From Buttiauxella izardii (GTDB taxonomy: Bacteria; Pseudomonadota; Gammaproteobacteria; Enterobacterales; Enterobacteriaceae), in contig NZ_QZWH01000004.1 in NCBI RefSeq assembly GCF_003601925.1, positions 1 through 64,000 of the forward strand: DNA of 64,000 nt, written 5' to 3'. The notes under the pieces were generated by a model, which had not been told where the DNA came from, did not search any database, and worked only from the letters and a program-made list of their open reading frames with translations. Numbering within the stretch: the first letter of the stretch is position 1; each line of letters starts with the position of its first letter. A program made the translations under genes and the position numbers. Below are positions 51,319 to 60,900 of this stretch, in pieces.

Positions 51319-51346
51319 GTTACTCATTCCTTGTCGTCAAGATGAA

Positions 51347-52687
51347 TTAGTTGCGGCCAAATGCCGGACGTTTGCGATCAAACTTCCAGCCCGGCACCAG
51401 ATATTGCATCGCCGTAGCATCATTGCGCGAGCCGCCTGGCAGGGATTTATACACCTCGTGGGCTTTTTGCACCTGCTCCCAGTCAAGCTCAATGCCTAAG
51501 CCTGGCGCATCCGGCACCGCGATTTTACCGTTCACGATTTGCAGCGGGGATTTTGTCAGGCGCTGGTCACCCTCCTGCCAAATCCAGTGGGTGTCGATGG
51601 CGGTCGGTTTGCCCGGTGCCGCAGCGCCAACATGGGTGATCATCGCCAGTGAGATATCGAAATGGTTATTAGAATGACAGCCCCACGTCAGGCCCCATTC
51701 GTCGCACATCTGCGCCACGCGAACCGCCCCGCTCAGCGTCCAGAAATGCGGGTCGGCAAGGGGAATATCCACGGCATTAAGCATGATGGCGTGGTTCATT
51801 TCGCGCCAGTTGGTGGCAATCATATTGGTGGCGACCGGCAGCCCCGTGGCGCGACGAAATTCAGCCATTACTTCACGCCCGGAATAGCCTTGTTCCGCAC
51901 CGCATGGGTCTTCGGCATAGGTCAGCACGTCGCCCATCCCTTTGCACAAAACAATGGCTTCATCCAGCAGCCAGGCGCCGTTCGGGTCAACGGTGATCCG
52001 CGCATCCGGGAACCGTTTTTTCAGCTCGCGTGCGGCATCGAGTTCTTGCTCTCCAGGCAATACGCCACCTTTCAGTTTGAAATCTTTAAAGCCGTAACGA
52101 TCTTGCGCCGCTTCGGCGAGTTGCACAATCGACTCGCTATTCAGCGCTTCTTGATGACGTAATTCATACCAGGCGTGACGGGCGTTTTTCCCATCCAGAT
52201 ACGGCAAATCCGTTTTGTTACGGTCGCCGATGTAAAACAGATAACCCAACACGGTGACTTCATCGCGCTGTTTTCCCGGTCCTAAAAGCTCGCAAACCGG
52301 GACGTTCAGCGCTTTGCCGAGCAAATCAAGCAACGCGGCTTCAAGTGCCGCAACCGCATTAACGCGCAGCTCGAACGTCCACGCGCCTTTGCCGAAGGTA
52401 TCAAAATCTGCCGACTGATTGCCTTTATGAACGTTCTGCACCACGCGATTCATGCGCGCGATTCCCTGGCCGACCACCTGAGGAATAGCGTCGACCAGCG
52501 TCTGGTAAATCACTTCGCCGCCGGGCGCTTCACCCACGCCCGTATTCCCGGCATTATCGGTCAGTACCACAATATTGCGCGTGAAAAAGGCCCCGTGCGC
52601 ACCGCCGATGTTGAGCAGCATGCTGTCATGCCCCGCCACCGGAATGACTTTCATATCAGTAATCTTCGGGCTTGCCTGAGTATTCAT
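51347..52687 (-). CDS. gudX: glucarate dehydratase-related protein
   Basis: GudX is a paralogue of GudD (446 residues) with the same enolase-superfamily layout: [30 protein letters not shown] and [10 protein letters not shown]. In E. coli it has weak glucarate and idarate dehydratase activity. It begins two bases after the gudP stop and ends 28 before gudD, so it is central in the operon. Its catalytic residues all appear intact, so it is probably an active enzyme with altered preference rather than a relic. Confidence 0.95.
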   Translation of the reverse strand: MNTQASPKITDMKVIPVAGHDSMLLNIGGAHGAFFTRNIVVLTDNAGNTGVGEAPGGEVIYQTLVDAIPQVVGQGIARMNRVVQNVHKGNQSADFDTFGKGAWTFELRVNAVAALEAALLDLLGKALNVPVCELLGPGKQRDEVTVLGYLFYIGDRNKTDLPYLDGKNARHAWYELRHQEALNSESIVQLAEAAQDRYGFKDFKLKGGVLPGEQELDAARELKKRFPDARITVDPNGAWLLDEAIVLCKGMGDVLTYAEDPCGAEQGYSGREVMAEFRRATGLPVATNMIATNWREMNHAIMLNAVDIPLADPHFWTLSGAVRVAQMCDEWGLTWGCHSNNHFDISLAMITHVGAAAPGKPTAIDTHWIWQEGDQRLTKSPLQIVNGKIAVPDAPGLGIELDWEQVQKAHEVYKSLPGGSRNDATAMQYLVPGWKFDRKRPAFGRN

Positions 52688-52689
52688 GA

Positions 52690-54060
52690 TTAGTGCCCTG
52701 TTATTGTGGATTTGAGTTCGACTGGTTTGAGTTCGATGCGTTTGATGTCACCGACAATCACCAGATAGCTCAGTACCGCAACAATCGCGTGAACGCCAAC
52801 GTAAATCAGCGCGCCGTTGAACGAGCCGGAAGTGCCGACAATGTAGCCGATAGCGATTGGTGTCACGATGCCGGAGACGTTACCGAACATGTTGAACAGG
52901 CCGCCGCTCAGGCCGCTGATTTCTTTCGGCGCGGTATCCGCCATCACCGCCCAGCCCAGCGCACCGATGCCTTTGCCGAAGAATGCCATCGCCATAAAGC
53001 CGACCACCATCATTTCGGACTCAACATAGTTACAGAACACCATGCTCACGGAGAGTAGCATCCCGAGCACGATTGGCGTTTTACGGGCGATGTTTAACGA
53101 ACCGGTGCGGCGCATCAGGTAGTCAGAAATCACGCCGCCAAGCACCCCGCCGATAAATCCGCACACTGCCGGAACGGACGCCACGAATCCAGCTTTCAGA
53201 ATCGACATGCCTTTTTCCTGCACCAGATACACCGGGAACCAGGTAATAAAGAAGTAGGTCAGCGCGTTAATGCAATATTGGCCGATATAAACGCCGATCA
53301 TCATGCGCGAGGCGAGCAGCTGTTTGATCTGGCCCCATTTCTGCGCCATCGGAACTTTTTCCTGGGTTTTTGCCTGATCCATATTGATCAGCGCCCCGCC
53401 TTCAGCGATGTAATCCAGCTCTTTCTGGTTTACCCCCGGATGATTATTCGGCTCGTGAATCACTTTCAGCCAGACAAAGCTGATGATGATGCCCAGCCCG
53501 CCCATAAAGAAGAACACGTGCGACCAGCCCACTTCGTGCGTCAGCCAGCCCATGATTGGCGCGAAGATCACCGTCGCGAAATATTGAGCGGAGTTAAAAA
53601 TAGAAACCGCCGTGCCGCGTTCCTGTGCCGGGAACCACGCAGCGACAATTCGGCTGTTGCCGGGGAAGGAAGGCGCTTCGGCCAGGCCCACCAGGAAGCG
53701 CAAAGTAAACAGCGCGATGATGATGCCAAAACCGCTGAAGATATCGACGAAGCCTTGCAGCAAGGTAAACAGCGACCAGATGAAAATTGACCAGAAATAA
53801 ACGCGTTTTGAGCCGAAGCGGTCTAGCAACCAGCCGCCGGGGATTTGGCCGATAACATAGGCCCAGGAGAACGCAGAGAACACGTACCCCATGCCAATCG
53901 CATCAAGGCCGATATCTTTTGCCATTTCCGAACCGGCAATGGATAACGTGGCGCGGTCACCGTAGTTAAACGAGGTGACGATGAAGAGCATGACTACTAT
54001 CCAATAGCGAGCGTTGGTCCTTTTCTCGGCGACGCTCGCCGTCTGGCTAATCGAATTCAT
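52690..54060 (-). CDS. gudP: glucarate/galactarate MFS transporter GudP
   Basis: GudP imports D-glucarate and D-galactarate with protons. The 456-residue protein has 12 helices of the anion:cation symporter branch, with [19 protein letters not shown] after helix 1 and [15 protein letters not shown] between helices 2 and 3. The start [20 protein letters not shown] at 54060 is preceded by CAGGAGTG. It is the first gene of gudPXD; the promoter must lie in the AT-rich gap to its right. Confidence 0.96.
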   Translation of the reverse strand: MNSISQTASVAEKRTNARYWIVVMLFIVTSFNYGDRATLSIAGSEMAKDIGLDAIGMGYVFSAFSWAYVIGQIPGGWLLDRFGSKRVYFWSIFIWSLFTLLQGFVDIFSGFGIIIALFTLRFLVGLAEAPSFPGNSRIVAAWFPAQERGTAVSIFNSAQYFATVIFAPIMGWLTHEVGWSHVFFFMGGLGIIISFVWLKVIHEPNNHPGVNQKELDYIAEGGALINMDQAKTQEKVPMAQKWGQIKQLLASRMMIGVYIGQYCINALTYFFITWFPVYLVQEKGMSILKAGFVASVPAVCGFIGGVLGGVISDYLMRRTGSLNIARKTPIVLGMLLSVSMVFCNYVESEMMVVGFMAMAFFGKGIGALGWAVMADTAPKEISGLSGGLFNMFGNVSGIVTPIAIGYIVGTSGSFNGALIYVGVHAIVAVLSYLVIVGDIKRIELKPVELKSTITGH

Positions 54061-54589
54061 GTTGCACTCCTGAATCATAGCTTTTAGCTACAGTTCATTC
54101 TGGATTTGTAGGGTTTTCAGAATGAGTTATCGGCCTACCCGCAGTATTTTGGTGAGGCTGAATCTGCGGTTTATTGTTTGCCGAGGGAAAGTATATGAAG
54201 GGAGTCAGAACGCCTCATCGTGCAAAGACACAAGTTTAATGAACACAATGTGAGCAGTTTATGGCATACGTCCAACGCGCTGGGGGATGGTTCACGATTT
54301 TTGAAACAAACCTGAGAAATATGTGGGATTTGTGAGGTGGCGGGGAGTGTGGGAAAGTAAGTCTTTAAGTTGATATAAAAGCATTCTGGATATATTTCAC
54401 AAATATTCATTTCGGCGTTGCATTTTATACATTTGCATTTCGCCTTATTAGTATCAATTTATTTAATTGGAACAAATAGCTAATTCTAAATGTTATTATT
54501 AATACAGGTTTATTTGTTGAGCTTTGAAAATAACGCGAGGTGAAGTGCAGCAAACACCTTCAACCCCACTCACCGCAACAACTAATTAG
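54061..54589. promoter_or_regulatory. gud upstream region and AT-rich spacer
   Basis: About 530 bases upstream of gudP contain no convincing gene. The part nearest gudP should hold its promoter and CdaR site, which I could not place. Beyond about 54360 the DNA becomes markedly AT-rich and the known enteric order (yqcA, truC, syd) is lost, marking the left edge of an accessory region. A short minus-strand frame at 54171-54410 looks random. Confidence 0.45.
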
Positions 54590-54601
54590 ACTCGGCTTAA
54601 A

Positions 54602-54769
54602 GTACGCGTGATACCCGGTTGCTTAGTGCTGACCGCACAAGAACCGATTGTTATTCCTGCGCCACCGGAAGAGCCGGAAATTATGAAAATATTGCGTAAG
54701 GCCTGTAACCTTCCGCGCCGCAAGCAAATCCACGTTACGGATTATGTTGAGATGATCATCGAAAAATAA
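54602..54769 (+). pseudogene. SymE-like toxin remnant (C-terminal part)
   Basis: An open frame bounded upstream by a stop at 54587 encodes about 57 residues, including VRVIPGCLVLTAQEP and MKILRKACNLPRRKQIHV. This aligns with the C-terminal half of E. coli SymE (VKVMEGCIVLTAQPP; LRQVCKLSARKQRQV), an SOS-induced, RNA-binding toxin of the AbrB-like fold. The N-terminal half is missing, so this is a remnant. SymE-like fragments are often seen beside Rhs and CDI loci, which agrees with cdiA nearby. Too short for confident family assignment without a profile search. Confidence 0.6.
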
Positions 54770-54808
54770 GACATAAAAGATGTCGCTAAATATATATTAG
54801 ACAAATCA

Positions 54809-54830
54809 ATCCCGATGGATTTATCGGGAT
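54809..54830 (-). terminator. possible terminator hairpin downstream of the lipoprotein gene
   Basis: ATCCCGAT/ATCGGGAT forms a perfect 8-bp stem with a 6-nt loop. On the minus strand it is followed by TTGATTTG, 60 bases after the lipoprotein stop. It could equally end transcripts from the SymE remnant on the plus strand. Confidence 0.45.
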
Positions 54831-54889
54831 TTCCCATATTCCTATGAGCCCCATGAGCAGTTAATAATAAATTATTCTCAGATACTATT

Positions 54890-55405
54890 TTACCCCCAGA
54901 AACCCAACGGGCAAATATTATCCGTCCAGGTATCCGCTTGGCCATTTGTAGCTGTGAGGTCTTTAATTGTTATTGAATAGTCACCAATAATTAAATCGTA
55001 ATCATGATTTGCCTGCGGAGCCAACTTTTTTGAAAACTCGCGTTGATATGTTCCTAAAGAAGCATAGTGAGTTACAGTTAATTTCTGATCAGGTTTAATA
55101 CTATATTCTTTAACTATCAATCCCCTTACGTCACTAGATGAACGCATACCCGAAACTTTTTTATCACCCGTAGTAGGAACACCCATAACAGATACCGGGG
55201 AAGTTAATCTTCTTTCATAATCCTTAACATAACAATCTCCTTCTTTTTTATAAACCCGGATAACTGTATGACCCAAATCCTCAATTCTGAGATGTGCTGC
55301 GTCTGTGCCAGTATAGTCATCAAGTACAGGACGAAGACTAAAAGAACAACCAGTAACCATTGAAGATAAAGCCAAGGTTATAAGTAGTTTAAATGCTAAA
55401 TTCAT
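54890..55405 (-). CDS. uncharacterised lipoprotein
   Basis: A 171-residue protein with a lipoprotein signal: positively charged start, hydrophobic core and lipobox MVTGC (cysteine near residue 20). The +2 residue is Ser, which favours outer-membrane sorting. The mature part is hydrophilic with no motif I recognise. The start at 55405 has TGGA upstream; another ATG four codons earlier is weaker. Base composition is AT-rich like its neighbours. It lies downstream of the Ail/OmpX-like gene on the same strand, about 140 bases away, and may be part of the same surface-associated set. No function is proposed. Confidence 0.7.
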   Translation of the reverse strand: MNLAFKLLITLALSSMVTGCSFSLRPVLDDYTGTDAAHLRIEDLGHTVIRVYKKEGDCYVKDYERRLTSPVSVMGVPTTGDKKVSGMRSSSDVRGLIVKEYSIKPDQKLTVTHYASLGTYQREFSKKLAPQANHDYDLIIGDYSITIKDLTATNGQADTWTDNICPLGFWG

Positions 55406-55506
55406 TTTCCAATCCATCGTGTATTATTAAATTTATGGGGTAAATAAAATTAACTTAATCCCATTTTCGATTAAAGCATTTCGTATGCTTGATATAAAAC
55501 ATTAAT

Positions 55507-55536
55507 AACCAGAGAGGAATATCATCCACTCTGGTT
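55507..55536 (-). terminator. hairpin after the OmpX-like gene
   Basis: AACCAGAG/CTCTGGTT forms an 8-bp perfect stem 10 bases beyond the stop codon of the outer-membrane protein gene. The T run after it is poor, so termination may be partial. Confidence 0.5.
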
Positions 55537-55545
55537 AAAAATAAA

Positions 55546-56130
55546 TTAGAAGCGGTAACCCACGCCAATATTAAAACCATTCACTGAATGATCGCTCGCG
55601 CCATCGTCCAGATTAGAACCTTCATAAGCCAAATCGATAACCATATTTTCTACTGGATTTATCTGAACACCTGCGCTATATACCAGGGACGTTGAATCGT
55701 TTTTACCACTGTAGTTACCCATATCAACATAACCACGGTCACCTTCGTAATTTTTCCAGTTATAGTTATATTTAACTTTGCTATAGCTGGCACCCAGAAG
55801 CCCATAAACACTGACTAATTCATTAATACGCCACGCTGGCCCCGCTGTCAGAGAGTAATATTTTACATTAGCGCTGTTATCAATAATATCGCGTTCGACA
55901 TTATAAGAATAACCTTTAGAGCCAGACATAAACGAGAAAGAAGTCATAACGCTTACTGGTGACTCCCACTCATATCGGTATTTTAAGTTCATCCCATTGA
56001 TATTTTTAAAATCCTGAACGTGAGCCTGTGCATAACCAGCGGTGATACTTTGAGTATCCGCTTGTGCCACAGATGTAGCACCCAGCGCAGACAAAAGAAC
56101 AGCAGTTAAAAAAGTGTATTTCATTGACAT
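55546..56130 (-). CDS. Ail/Lom/OmpX-family outer membrane protein
   Basis: This 194-residue protein is an eight-stranded outer-membrane beta-barrel of the OmpX/Ail/PagC type. A signal peptide ends at AQA (about residue 24). Alternating strands end in tight turns, with family stretches NLKYRYEWESPVSVMTSFSF and LTAGPAWRINELVSVYGLLGASY, and the C-terminal GVGYRF ends in phenylalanine as required by the BAM machinery. Family members mediate adhesion, serum resistance or stress responses. The ATG at 56130 follows AAGGATGAATC. The gene is in AT-rich DNA beside a CDI locus and is not the core ompX, which lies elsewhere in enteric genomes. Confidence 0.87.
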   Translation of the reverse strand: MSMKYTFLTAVLLSALGATSVAQADTQSITAGYAQAHVQDFKNINGMNLKYRYEWESPVSVMTSFSFMSGSKGYSYNVERDIIDNSANVKYYSLTAGPAWRINELVSVYGLLGASYSKVKYNYNWKNYEGDRGYVDMGNYSGKNDSTSLVYSAGVQINPVENMVIDLAYEGSNLDDGASDHSVNGFNIGVGYRF

Positions 56131-56157
56131 GATTCATCCTTAATTTTAATGATTGAA

Positions 56158-56179
56158 AACCCTCTAGTACTGGAGGGTT
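56158..56179 (-). terminator. hairpin upstream of the OmpX-like gene
   Basis: AACCCTC/GAGGGTT with an 8-nt loop is followed by TT on the minus strand. It may end transcripts from the CDI region before the OmpX-like gene. Confidence 0.4.
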
Positions 56180-56309
56180 TGGTTGGTACTTTATATACAG
56201 ATGCCAACCACAAAACACCTGGCAACTAAATTCTTGGTTATTAATTATAATGCTAGTATAACAATCACTTCCGGCTTGATAGCCGGGGTAATTTGCTTGC
56301 TGAGTATAT

Positions 56310-56674
56310 CTATTGAAACATTTCTAGTATCAAAAATACCTTATAGATACTCACAACAAGATCAAAGTCTTTTATGATGTGTCTTGCTGATCCATAATCT
56401 CCAAGGGTCAATACCTTTTCATCCGACTGAGTTAAATTAGGAAGAGTCATAACCTCCTCATCTTCATTCAAAAAACAACCACATATAGTTCTTTTTCCAC
56501 TCTCACCTAAATTTCTGCGACTTAATAACCTTCACCATCCAATTTATCCAATGTCATACAACCACTAGACAATCTGACATTATTTAATGAGTTACTAACA
56601 TCCTCCCAGTAATCAGGTTTCTTAGTGCCATCTTTTGGCAAGCAAGACCAAGAGAGGAATAATTCACTCATCAT
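56310..56674 (-). pseudogene. frameshifted small gene, possible dead immunity gene
   Basis: A strong ribosome site (AAAGGAG, seven bases before the ATG) starts a frame of 50 codons, MMSELFLSWSCLPKDGTKKP onward, that ends in TAA at 56522-56524. A second frame, shifted by one base, continues without a stop from about 56533 to the TAG at 56310. It gives another 74 codons of protein-like sequence (RTICGCFLNEDEEVMTLPNL). Joined, they make an acidic soluble protein of about 121 residues, a typical size for a CDI immunity protein. It lies 65 bases beyond the orphan immunity gene in the same orientation. I do not recognise the family; the frameshift could also be a sequencing error. Confidence 0.45.
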
Positions 56675-56738
56675 GGACTCCTTTAATGCGGAAGCCCTTT
56701 TGTCAAAGTAAAACTAACACTACATAAGTTATAATGAC

Positions 56739-57206
56739 CTACATAACAGTTCGAAAATAACTGTAAAAAGCGATCAAGTACAAAACTCTGACACCCCACA
56801 AAATAGCCCCAAAAATCCCTGATGGGTTATTCAACAGTAACAATCCAAAAAACTTAGAGCCTTTCAACTCCCTTGTATATATCCTTCGTTGAAAGCATCT
56901 AAAAACAAAGCACACAACCCACGCACAAATAATAAATGGAAAGAACTCAGCACCAGTCCCTTTAATACAATAGATATATAAATATAAGACAGGTATGCCT
57001 AGTAGTAACGCCACTCTAGCAAAAATGACATAAACATCGCTGTTTCGTAAGAAACAAATAGCATCCCAGAAATAGCTCATACTTTCAGGAGCCATAAGGG
57101 ATATTTTTCCTCTTTTACAATAAAGGTAGAAAGAAGGAAAAATAATCATCATTATGATAGCACTTAATATGGTTTCCATGCTTACCATCCAATTATTAAT
57201 AGTCAT
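56739..57206 (-). CDS. multi-pass membrane protein, probable orphan immunity protein
   Basis: A 155-residue protein with four hydrophobic segments (about residues 10-28, 60-82, 86-100 and 128-150) and basic loops. Its start overlaps the end of the orphan toxin gene by 11 bases and has no strong ribosome site, so translation is probably coupled. An internal ATG at residue 11 with GGATGG upstream is an alternative start. Position and coupling indicate an immunity protein for the adjacent orphan CdiA C-terminus; a membrane immunity protein suggests a membrane-acting toxin. AT-rich codon use. Confidence 0.55.
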   Translation of the reverse strand: MTINNWMVSMETILSAIIMMIIFPSFYLYCKRGKISLMAPESMSYFWDAICFLRNSDVYVIFARVALLLGIPVLYLYIYCIKGTGAEFFPFIICAWVVCFVFRCFQRRIYTRELKGSKFFGLLLLNNPSGIFGAILWGVRVLYLIAFYSYFRTVM

Positions 57207-57690
57207 AATGATAAACTTCTTTGCCCGAAGAAGCGTTCATATCTAATTCACCTTTAGATATACCACTCCAGCCCCAAGAAGGCCCTGCGCCAATACTCAA
57301 ACCTATGCCGTCTTTACCATAGTTTACTTCACCTCCCCATAACCCCAAACCAAAGCTCAATGAACTATTCCTATCAGTACTTCCTATATTGGAAAAATAG
57401 GGACCAAATTGTACACCTATTTGACCAGAAGCTCTCATGCCAATAGCCATAGTTTCACCACGATTGATAGAAAATTGTGAGTTATCAGACCCTGCATCAT
57501 AATAATAACCAGGGCCAAATCCCGCAGCAGCTTCGGTTTTTGCATAAGGTTTAACCTTATAAGTTCCCCCCCACGATGGTCCTTCTCCAATAGAAATACT
57601 ATCCAACCCAGCCTGGGTCTGTTCAGGCGTCAGATTATTTTCCACCGCGTACTTATCCCAGGAAGCTGCTGCCTGCCCATAATCCATCAT
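57196..57690 (-). CDS. orphan CdiA C-terminal (toxin) fragment
   Basis: The 164-residue frame begins at an internal ATG but stays open upstream through VKNNNL (57706-57723). Its DNA, GTTAAGAATAACAATCTT, matches the cdiA sequence for VENNNL at 17 of 18 bases. This is the signature of an orphan cdiA-CT cassette: the former in-frame fusion point at VENN, now without the rest of cdiA. The protein is glycine-rich in its C-terminal half (FGPGYYYDAG, GVQFGPYFS, LSFGLGLWGGEVNYG) with repeated GEGPSWGG/GAGPSWGW motifs. No enzyme motif is recognised. It lies downstream of cdiI and overlaps a membrane protein that is its probable immunity partner. Confidence 0.6.
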   Translation of the reverse strand: MMDYGQAAASWDKYAVENNLTPEQTQAGLDSISIGEGPSWGGTYKVKPYAKTEAAAGFGPGYYYDAGSDNSQFSINRGETMAIGMRASGQIGVQFGPYFSNIGSTDRNSSLSFGLGLWGGEVNYGKDGIGLSIGAGPSWGWSGISKGELDMNASSGKEVYHYDY

Positions 57691-57724
57691 CCCTGACGGC
57701 AGATTAAGATTGTTATTCTTAACA

Positions 57725-57973
57725 TCAGTTTCTATTTTTTCTGTAGTGCTGATAATAAACCCACCAACAACCTACAGAGATCAAAGATCCTGCAAAAGAT
57801 GCAGCTTTGATATATTTAGTTAAATCACTGATAGATATTTCAAACGGCACGTCATACATAACAAAGAAAAATAATCTTGCCATGATGAATAATAGAACTA
57901 CAAAAACGTTCAGCGCAAATACACATGAAGTGAATAGATAAATAAAAACTAATAGACTCTTTTTGAAGATCAT
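57725..57973 (-). CDS. small membrane protein, probable CdiI immunity protein
   Basis: An 82-residue protein with two hydrophobic segments (about 5-40 and 56-72) joined by a short loop and ending in basic residues. Its ATG overlaps the cdiA stop as ATGA, the usual layout for cdiI. A two-helix inner-membrane immunity protein implies that the linked toxin acts at the inner membrane. The sequence itself matches no family I know; the assignment rests on position, size and topology. Confidence 0.65.
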   Translation of the reverse strand: MIFKKSLLVFIYLFTSCVFALNVFVVLLFIMARLFFFVMYDVPFEISISDLTKYIKAASFAGSLISVGCWWVYYQHYRKNRN

Positions 57974-60900
57974 TTTCCATTCCCCTTCAATTTTTCAACA
58001 TCAACTTTACCGACCTGATCATTTATCGTTTCAGTGCCTAAACTAGCTCCAGCATTGCCAAAAGCTCCAGGTAACGGATTAATCGGTAATGGTTTAGAAA
58101 TCCCCATTCCGAAATCAACCCAGATCCAGTCTTGCCATGGTTTCATTGGGTTCAGGACTTTATCTAGCGGTAACTCAACTAATTTGCCGACTCCGTAACC
58201 CAGCCCCGACGCTACACCACTGATGGCACCACCTTTCAGCGGATCGTCACCTTTGAGGTAACTGGAGGTGCCACCGCTGATCGCATTCACCCCCATTGTA
58301 CCCCACACGCCGGTTCCTGCAGTCAACGCACCTGTCCAGTACGCCAGAATGACATCATTCGGATTAATTTCTCCATTGATTAGATAACCTATTCCGGCAT
58401 TGGCTCCGCCACCTATGAGGCTTGTAGTTGCTGCAGCTCCCGGCAACAATGGCCAAGCCAGAGCACTCCCCATTGCCGCTACAGCCGTTTCACAAGATAT
58501 TGGTGTGCCACCGCTACAAGCTTCCTTAATTGCAGCCTGCTGTTGTTCCTGCCATTTCTCAGCCGTACCCGGTTTATTTGCCTCCGCAGCCGCCAGTACA
58601 CTTGCAAGATTGTTATTCTCAACCGCATTCTTCCCGGCCTGAGCGCCTGCCACGGCTCCCGCAGAACTGTCACTTATGACGCCACCGGCTATCCCCGCCG
58701 CCAGCGTGGAAAGTGCTGTGATTGTCTGTTTCTGTTCCTCAGTCAGTTTGTCGCGAGGAATATCCGGGTAAAGTTGCTGAGCGATGTATTCTCCCATTGC
58801 AGCTCCGGACGCTCCGGCAAAACCACTGTTACCCTGCATTTCTGCCAGCACCGCCCCCACCACCGCATGTGCCATCAGGTTAGCTTCGGTATTGACTTTA
58901 CCCGTGACCGGATCGGTAGTCATATCATGAATGACCTCTGCCAGATACGGCGCAGCCCCACCCGCCAGCGCTTTAGTCATATCGCCGCCCGCCAGCCCCT
59001 GAATGGCGGCGGTGGCAGCCTGAAGCCCCTGCTGTATCGAGCCGCCGGTGCCGTAATCTGATTGACTGAACGCATCGTTATACGCGTTCTGGTAAATCAG
59101 CTTGTCGATATCACCCGCTTTCGGTGCCTTTTCGGGATTTTCTTTTGCCCACTGGGCTTCTGCGGCGCGTCGCTCTTCCGGTGAGACGTTCTTCATCTTC
59201 TCATTAGCCGCTTTGGTCGCTTCAATCTGCCCCTGCGTCCGCACCACATCCGCCGCCTGGCTGCCTATCTCCCCTATCGCCTGGATTTCCTGCAACCGCC
59301 GCTGCTCTTTCTCTTTATCGAAAATCGTGTCCAGACCCGGATTGGCGTTCGCCACGTCACGGCTCAGGTCGTCGACATTCTGCGTCTGCTTGTCTTTTTC
59401 ACGGATAACGATGGTGCCGCCCGAGACGGCTGACTTCGTGGTCGAGTCCGCGCTCCCTTCGCTGCCCGCGCCCACCAGCAGGCCGTTGGCCATATTCCCC
59501 AGGAACTGGTCGCCAACGCTGCCGCTGCTGCTGATGCCCGCGCTCTGGTGCTCCACGCTAAATTCAGCGTGGTTGTCGATGTTGCTGAAGCCCAGCGTGC
59601 CGGTGTCGAGGCGGTTTTTGTCCTCAGACCCGGTGCTGCTGATAACGGCGCCGTTGAGCTGGGTGTGTTCGCCGACGGTGATATCGAACCCGCCGCTGCC
59701 TGCAAAGATGCCGGTCTGCTCCTGCACTGCGTTATAGTCGCTGTGCATTTTGTCCTTGCTGATGTTCACCGAGCCGCTGCCACCGCCCATGCTCACACTG
59801 CCACCCGTACTGCCGTTCTGCTGTTTCGAGTCGTACTGGTCACTGTCTTTTTCACTGGTCAGCGTCAGGTTACGTCCCACATCCAGCGTCACTTTGTCGC
59901 CGCTGATTTGTGCACCGGTCAGCGTGGTGTCGCGCCCGCTGTTGATGGTAAGGTGGTTGCCCGCATCAAGGGTGGTTTCGGTATGGGTGGTGCCGTTGCC
60001 GGTTTCACTGCCTTTGCCTTTATTGACGCTGGCGTTCACCGAGATGCCGTTCGCCCCGCTGCCAAAGTTAATTCCCACGCCCACCGAGCCGCCCTGGCTT
60101 TCGTTTTTGCCTTCAAGCTGATGGGTGTTCTCGGCGGATACCAGGTTCACGTCACGCGCGGCATCAAGCGTGATGTCGTTGCCCGCTTTTATCTGGCTGC
60201 CCTGAACGTTAATGTCGGTGCCGGTGGCGTTAATGCTCAGGTTTTTGCCCGCCTGAATCGTGCTGCCCTGGCTGTCGTGGTTGGTCTGCGTCTGTTCGGA
60301 TTTCGACGACTGGCTGCCGTAAGAGAGGTTCACGCCAATCATGCTGCCTTCAGAGCCGTTGGCCTGCGCCAGTTCGCTGGCCTGATACGCCTGCGCGCCA
60401 CTCAGTGCCGCTTTCACGCCGTCGAGCGCCGCCATGCGTCCGTTGCTGCTGCTTTCTTTATTCGCTGTGTTGGCGCTGGTCACCGCCTGGTTTATCGCGC
60501 TGCCCACCGCGCCGGAGAGCGCCAGGGTCAGGCCGCTGCTGCTTTGCTCGACCGTGTGTTTTGAGCTGCTGTCGTTGTCCGCCGCGAGAATATCCACCTG
60601 CTTACCCTGCAGCGCGATGTTGTTCCCCGCCAGCACGTCCGAGCCTTTGATGGTCAGGCCGTTGCCCGCCACCATATTCACGTCGCCGTTGATGCTGCCC
60701 ACCGTGCTGCCTGCGCTGGTCAGGCTGGTAACGGTGTCGGTGGTTTTCAGGTCGTTGGTGCCGTAGCTGATGCCAATGCCGCCGGTGCCGCTCAGGCCGG
60801 TTTTTTTCTCCTGATGCAGATGCAGTTCGTCATGCTGTTCGGTGGCCGTCGTCACAGTCAGGTTGTTCCCGGCAATCAGGTTCACATCCTGCGAGCCCGC

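Noticed and set aside
54171-54410. A 79-codon minus-strand frame upstream of gudP
   Set aside because: Composition looks random, no start signal is visible and no family is recognised.
56183-56377. A 64-codon plus-strand frame with two hydrophobic stretches
   Set aside because: It runs antisense to the second half of the frameshifted gene, has no ribosome site, and AT-rich DNA readily yields hydrophobic frames.
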